Below, one piece after another: positions 61,699-64,000 of a DNA stretch of 64,000 bases (position 1 is the first letter of the stretch; each line of letters opens with the position of its first letter). Both the position numbers and the translations under genes were made by a program. The notes below the pieces were generated by a model. It ran no database searches. It had not been told where the DNA came from and was given only the letters and a program-made list of their open reading frames with translations. This DNA comes from Struthio camelus (Eukaryota > Chordata > Aves > Struthioniformes > Struthionidae): contig NC_090943.1 in the NCBI RefSeq assembly GCF_040807025.1, forward strand, positions 6,868,356 through 6,932,355. Reading direction: 5' to 3'.

Positions 61699-63218
61699 GT
61701 TAAAACCTTCAGAAGTGTTTTTTCTTTAATTTTTTATGCTAAAGTCTTGATAAAAATGGCTGTATGCAGAGAATTCTGTTTTTTATTCTTCTGTAGACAG
61801 ATCTTAGAACATTACTAGCATTTGCTGAGTGAGGAGTATTAAGGTATACTCCACATTATATAATGAGAAGGTATTTTACATCCCACTCTACAAAGAGTTT
61901 TAATTATGAACACTCTACAAAGAGTTTTAATTATGAAAATATGATACACTTTTATGGAAAACATATTCTGACATAACTGACGTTTTGTTATTTGGGGCAG
62001 CTTTCTCTCTATGAAGTCTGTGGAGCTGAACTCACTTTTGTAAAAACGGTGCCTGTCAAACAGTAGATCAAACTACTAAATTTCAAACATTGAAATTGCT
62101 GGCAGAGTGCTGATACTTTTACTGAATTACAAATTAGGAGACACATATTGGAAATATTTCCAGTGCTCCGTGTAATAAAAAGATAAAATTTCCTTAGGAA
62201 AAGTACATTAATTTTATATTATTTGATAATGTCTCATCAGCTTCGCTTATTGTACTTTATTTGTATGGTTTATATCCCATGCTATTGCAAAGTGTTTTGT
62301 GTTATGTTGTCTATGGGAGTGTGTAAAGTAAGTGCTTTAGGAATCATTTCAGAATTTAACTTCTATTGTAGAACTGCTTACTACTGAAGGGGACTTGAGC
62401 TGAAGAGTGAAAGGTTCCATCCGGTCTGGTTTTTATATGACAGCAAAAGTTAATGGAATATAATCATTTTCTTTTCACGTTGTTAGGATGGTGGTCTTGA
62501 TAAGAGAAACTGAGGCTGATTCAGTTGAAGGCGTTTTCATAAATGTTAGTGAACACTGTTTTTAATTTAAGAGATTACATTTTTACTTCATCTGGCAACA
62601 GTCCTGGACAGTAATGGACCTTAAGATAGTTTACTTGGAATTTACAGAGCTACTTGATAATTTAGAGATGTTTCAAAATGAAAATTCCTACTTTGAGCTG
62701 ACTGGATTCTGGCAGTATTAACTTTTTAAGTAAACCTTTTGTAGCCTATGAAATGATCCAAGAGTAAGGTACCTCTAAGTAAGATTGACACCAGTATGAC
62801 AGTCCCAAAATAGTATCCTTTAATTACTTTGACCAAGTGAATGTGAGCGTTTGGCCAGTACTCACCTCCTGTTCCTACTTCCTCCTCACAGAAAATATAA
62901 ACTTACATGTAGCTAATGTGTTTCGTTCAATATGTAATATCATTAGGTCTCAGCTGCAAGTAAGGATACAAGAAAGCTGTACTCGTAAACACAATTAGAT
63001 ACAGTTCTAGGTGAAGATTTCGAAAAGTTACTATTTAATTTTGGGGGAAATTTTTGTTTCACGACAATGTTTCATATACTATGAATCTTTTGTTCATAGA
63101 CTTTCATGGTGCTAAATAAAAGGAGGACTATCTTTCGGTTTACTGCTATGCCTGCTTTGTTTATACTTGGTCCTTTTAATCCAGTGAGAAAAGCAGCAAT
63201 TAAAATTCTGATCCATTC
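61404..63218 (+). CDS. SCN11A: Voltage-gated sodium channel alpha subunit, 5' part (SCN5A/10A/11A clade)
   Basis: Two coding exons (61432-61698, 63100-63218) join in frame to about 128 N-terminal cytoplasmic residues, ending just before segment S1 of domain I. Seen: [51 protein letters not shown], then [16 protein letters not shown] and [20 protein letters not shown], all hallmarks of Nav alpha N-termini. The full protein would be about 1,800-2,000 residues with four six-helix domains, conducting voltage-activated sodium current at the plasma membrane; the rest lies right of the window. The symbol rests on synteny: in human the gene next to WDR48 is SCN11A in this orientation. However, [13 protein letters not shown] and [10 protein letters not shown] look more like SCN10A, so the paralogue is uncertain. 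The second exon ends at a U12-type AT-AC donor, as known for this family. Confidence 0.93.
61884..61937. repeat. Perfect 27-bp tandem duplication
   Basis: CACTCTACAAAGAGTTTTAA followed by TTATGAA is repeated exactly once, head to tail, in the first coding intron of the sodium channel gene. Confidence 0.95.
63100..63218 (+). CDS. SCN11A: Sodium channel second coding exon
   Basis: 119 nt, the usual length for this exon in Nav genes as remembered. Acceptor [27 protein letters not shown] then [20 protein letters not shown] (final serine split, two bases here). The following donor is ATATCCTTTA, not GT. Confidence 0.94.
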
Positions 63219-63228
63219 ATATCCTTTA
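63219..63228 (+). promoter_or_regulatory. U12-type (AT-AC) 5' splice site
   Basis: ATATCCTTTA matches the minor-spliceosome donor consensus ATATCCTTT, positioned at the exon boundary where sodium channel alpha genes are known to carry an AT-AC intron. The AC acceptor and branch site lie beyond the window. Confidence 0.92.
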
Positions 63229-64000
63229 TTGGTTTCCATTATTTAAATTTTAAAATATACTCTACTATTTTCTGTTGTTTTGTTCCTCTGTTCCTGCTAA
63301 GCTAAAGGTAAGCTCCTGTGGCTATGATATTGAGACTTTTTAAAAGATATATTGAATCTTGTTTTATAACAGCAAGGATATTTACATGTGATTGCTACAA
63401 GTAAAAATGTTAAAATGCTCATATTTGAACAGTCAGATTTGCTGATATTGTTATGAAACAACATTTAGCAGCTTCTGTATGTTATTTTAGCCCTTTTCCA
63501 GAACTTTTTCTAAATCTCTATTGTGGTGAGCAATTTAAATTTTCAGTTAAAAAAAAGGAATCTCTAGGTATTAAAAACATTAGGGAATGTAAATGACAAC
63601 AATGCTTTACTGAAAGTTTCTGGTGTTAGGCTAAGAAAGTTATTTCAAACTCAAATTCGAACAGCTCTGAAGGCTCCCTTTTTTATATTTTTGCAGAAAT
63701 ATCAGCATAGATTTAAAGAATGTAAAAATGCAAGAGTTAGTTTTGTGGGTGCAAAACTGTATGCTTTGTGGTTTCTGCTCTTTCTGCCAAATATCTGCTT
63801 TCATTGGGGTTTATTAATTTGTAGAGATAGATCCAGTTATGAGGGAAGGAATTAGAAGGAGATTCTGGCGGACTTTAAATGCATATTTGTGCTGTTAGAA
63901 ATTGCAAAATTTGCTATTTAATTCAAAATTAGTCCTAAAATTAAGGCCATTACTAGAAAAGTAGTTATTCAAATATCTGGCGTTTTTGTGTGTGTGTGTG
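63229..64000 (+). other. Start of the AT-AC intron (window edge)
   Basis: AT-rich; no third exon found before the edge. It ends in a (TG)n run from 63987 that continues past the window. Confidence 0.8.

Overview
The window is animal nuclear DNA, almost certainly from a bird. It contains spliced vertebrate genes with short exons and consensus GT-AG introns, two CpG-island promoters and several copies of the CR1 LINE family typical of birds and other sauropsids. It has no Alu- or L1-type sequence and no prokaryotic operon. Gene order matches human 3p22 in mirror orientation: TTC21A, GORASP1, WDR48, then the SCN5A/SCN10A/SCN11A sodium-channel cluster. Genes were identified by comparing translated exons with remembered human proteins. 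No database search was run.

Region by region. (1) 1-1961, minus strand: first two coding exons of TTC21A (ciliary IFT139-like TPR protein); the rest lies beyond the left edge. (2) 1962-2317: short CpG-rich gap between two head-to-head start codons, a likely bidirectional promoter. (3) 2318-12221, plus strand: complete GORASP1 (GRASP65), nine coding exons, 426 residues, with a CR1 LINE in intron 1. (4) 12222-20478: the two 3' ends of GORASP1 and WDR48 facing each other, with a small CR1 remnant. (5) 20479-45989, minus strand: complete WDR48 (UAF1), 19 coding exons, 677 residues, the same length as human; intron 1 is 8.3 kb. (6) About 45480-46560: CpG-island promoter of WDR48 with GC boxes, an ETS site, a YY1-type site on the start codon and a strong RFX X-box in intron 1. 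(7) 46560-61403: about 15 kb without a recognisable protein gene; it holds old CR1 fragments, small tandem duplications and one good 43-nt candidate exon. It is probably the upstream region and/or 5' introns of the channel gene. (8) 61404 to the right edge, plus strand: first two coding exons of a voltage-gated sodium channel alpha subunit, the second ending at a U12-type AT-AC intron.

The genes are neighbours by conserved synteny and do not form one pathway: cilium transport (TTC21A), Golgi stacking (GORASP1), deubiquitinase activation (WDR48) and membrane excitability (SCN). I found no evidence for a novel multi-gene system. The points most worth a second look are the minor-spliceosome intron, the uncertain identity of the channel paralogue (SCN10A-like N-terminus at the SCN11A position), the two shared or motif-rich promoters and the orphan candidate exon.
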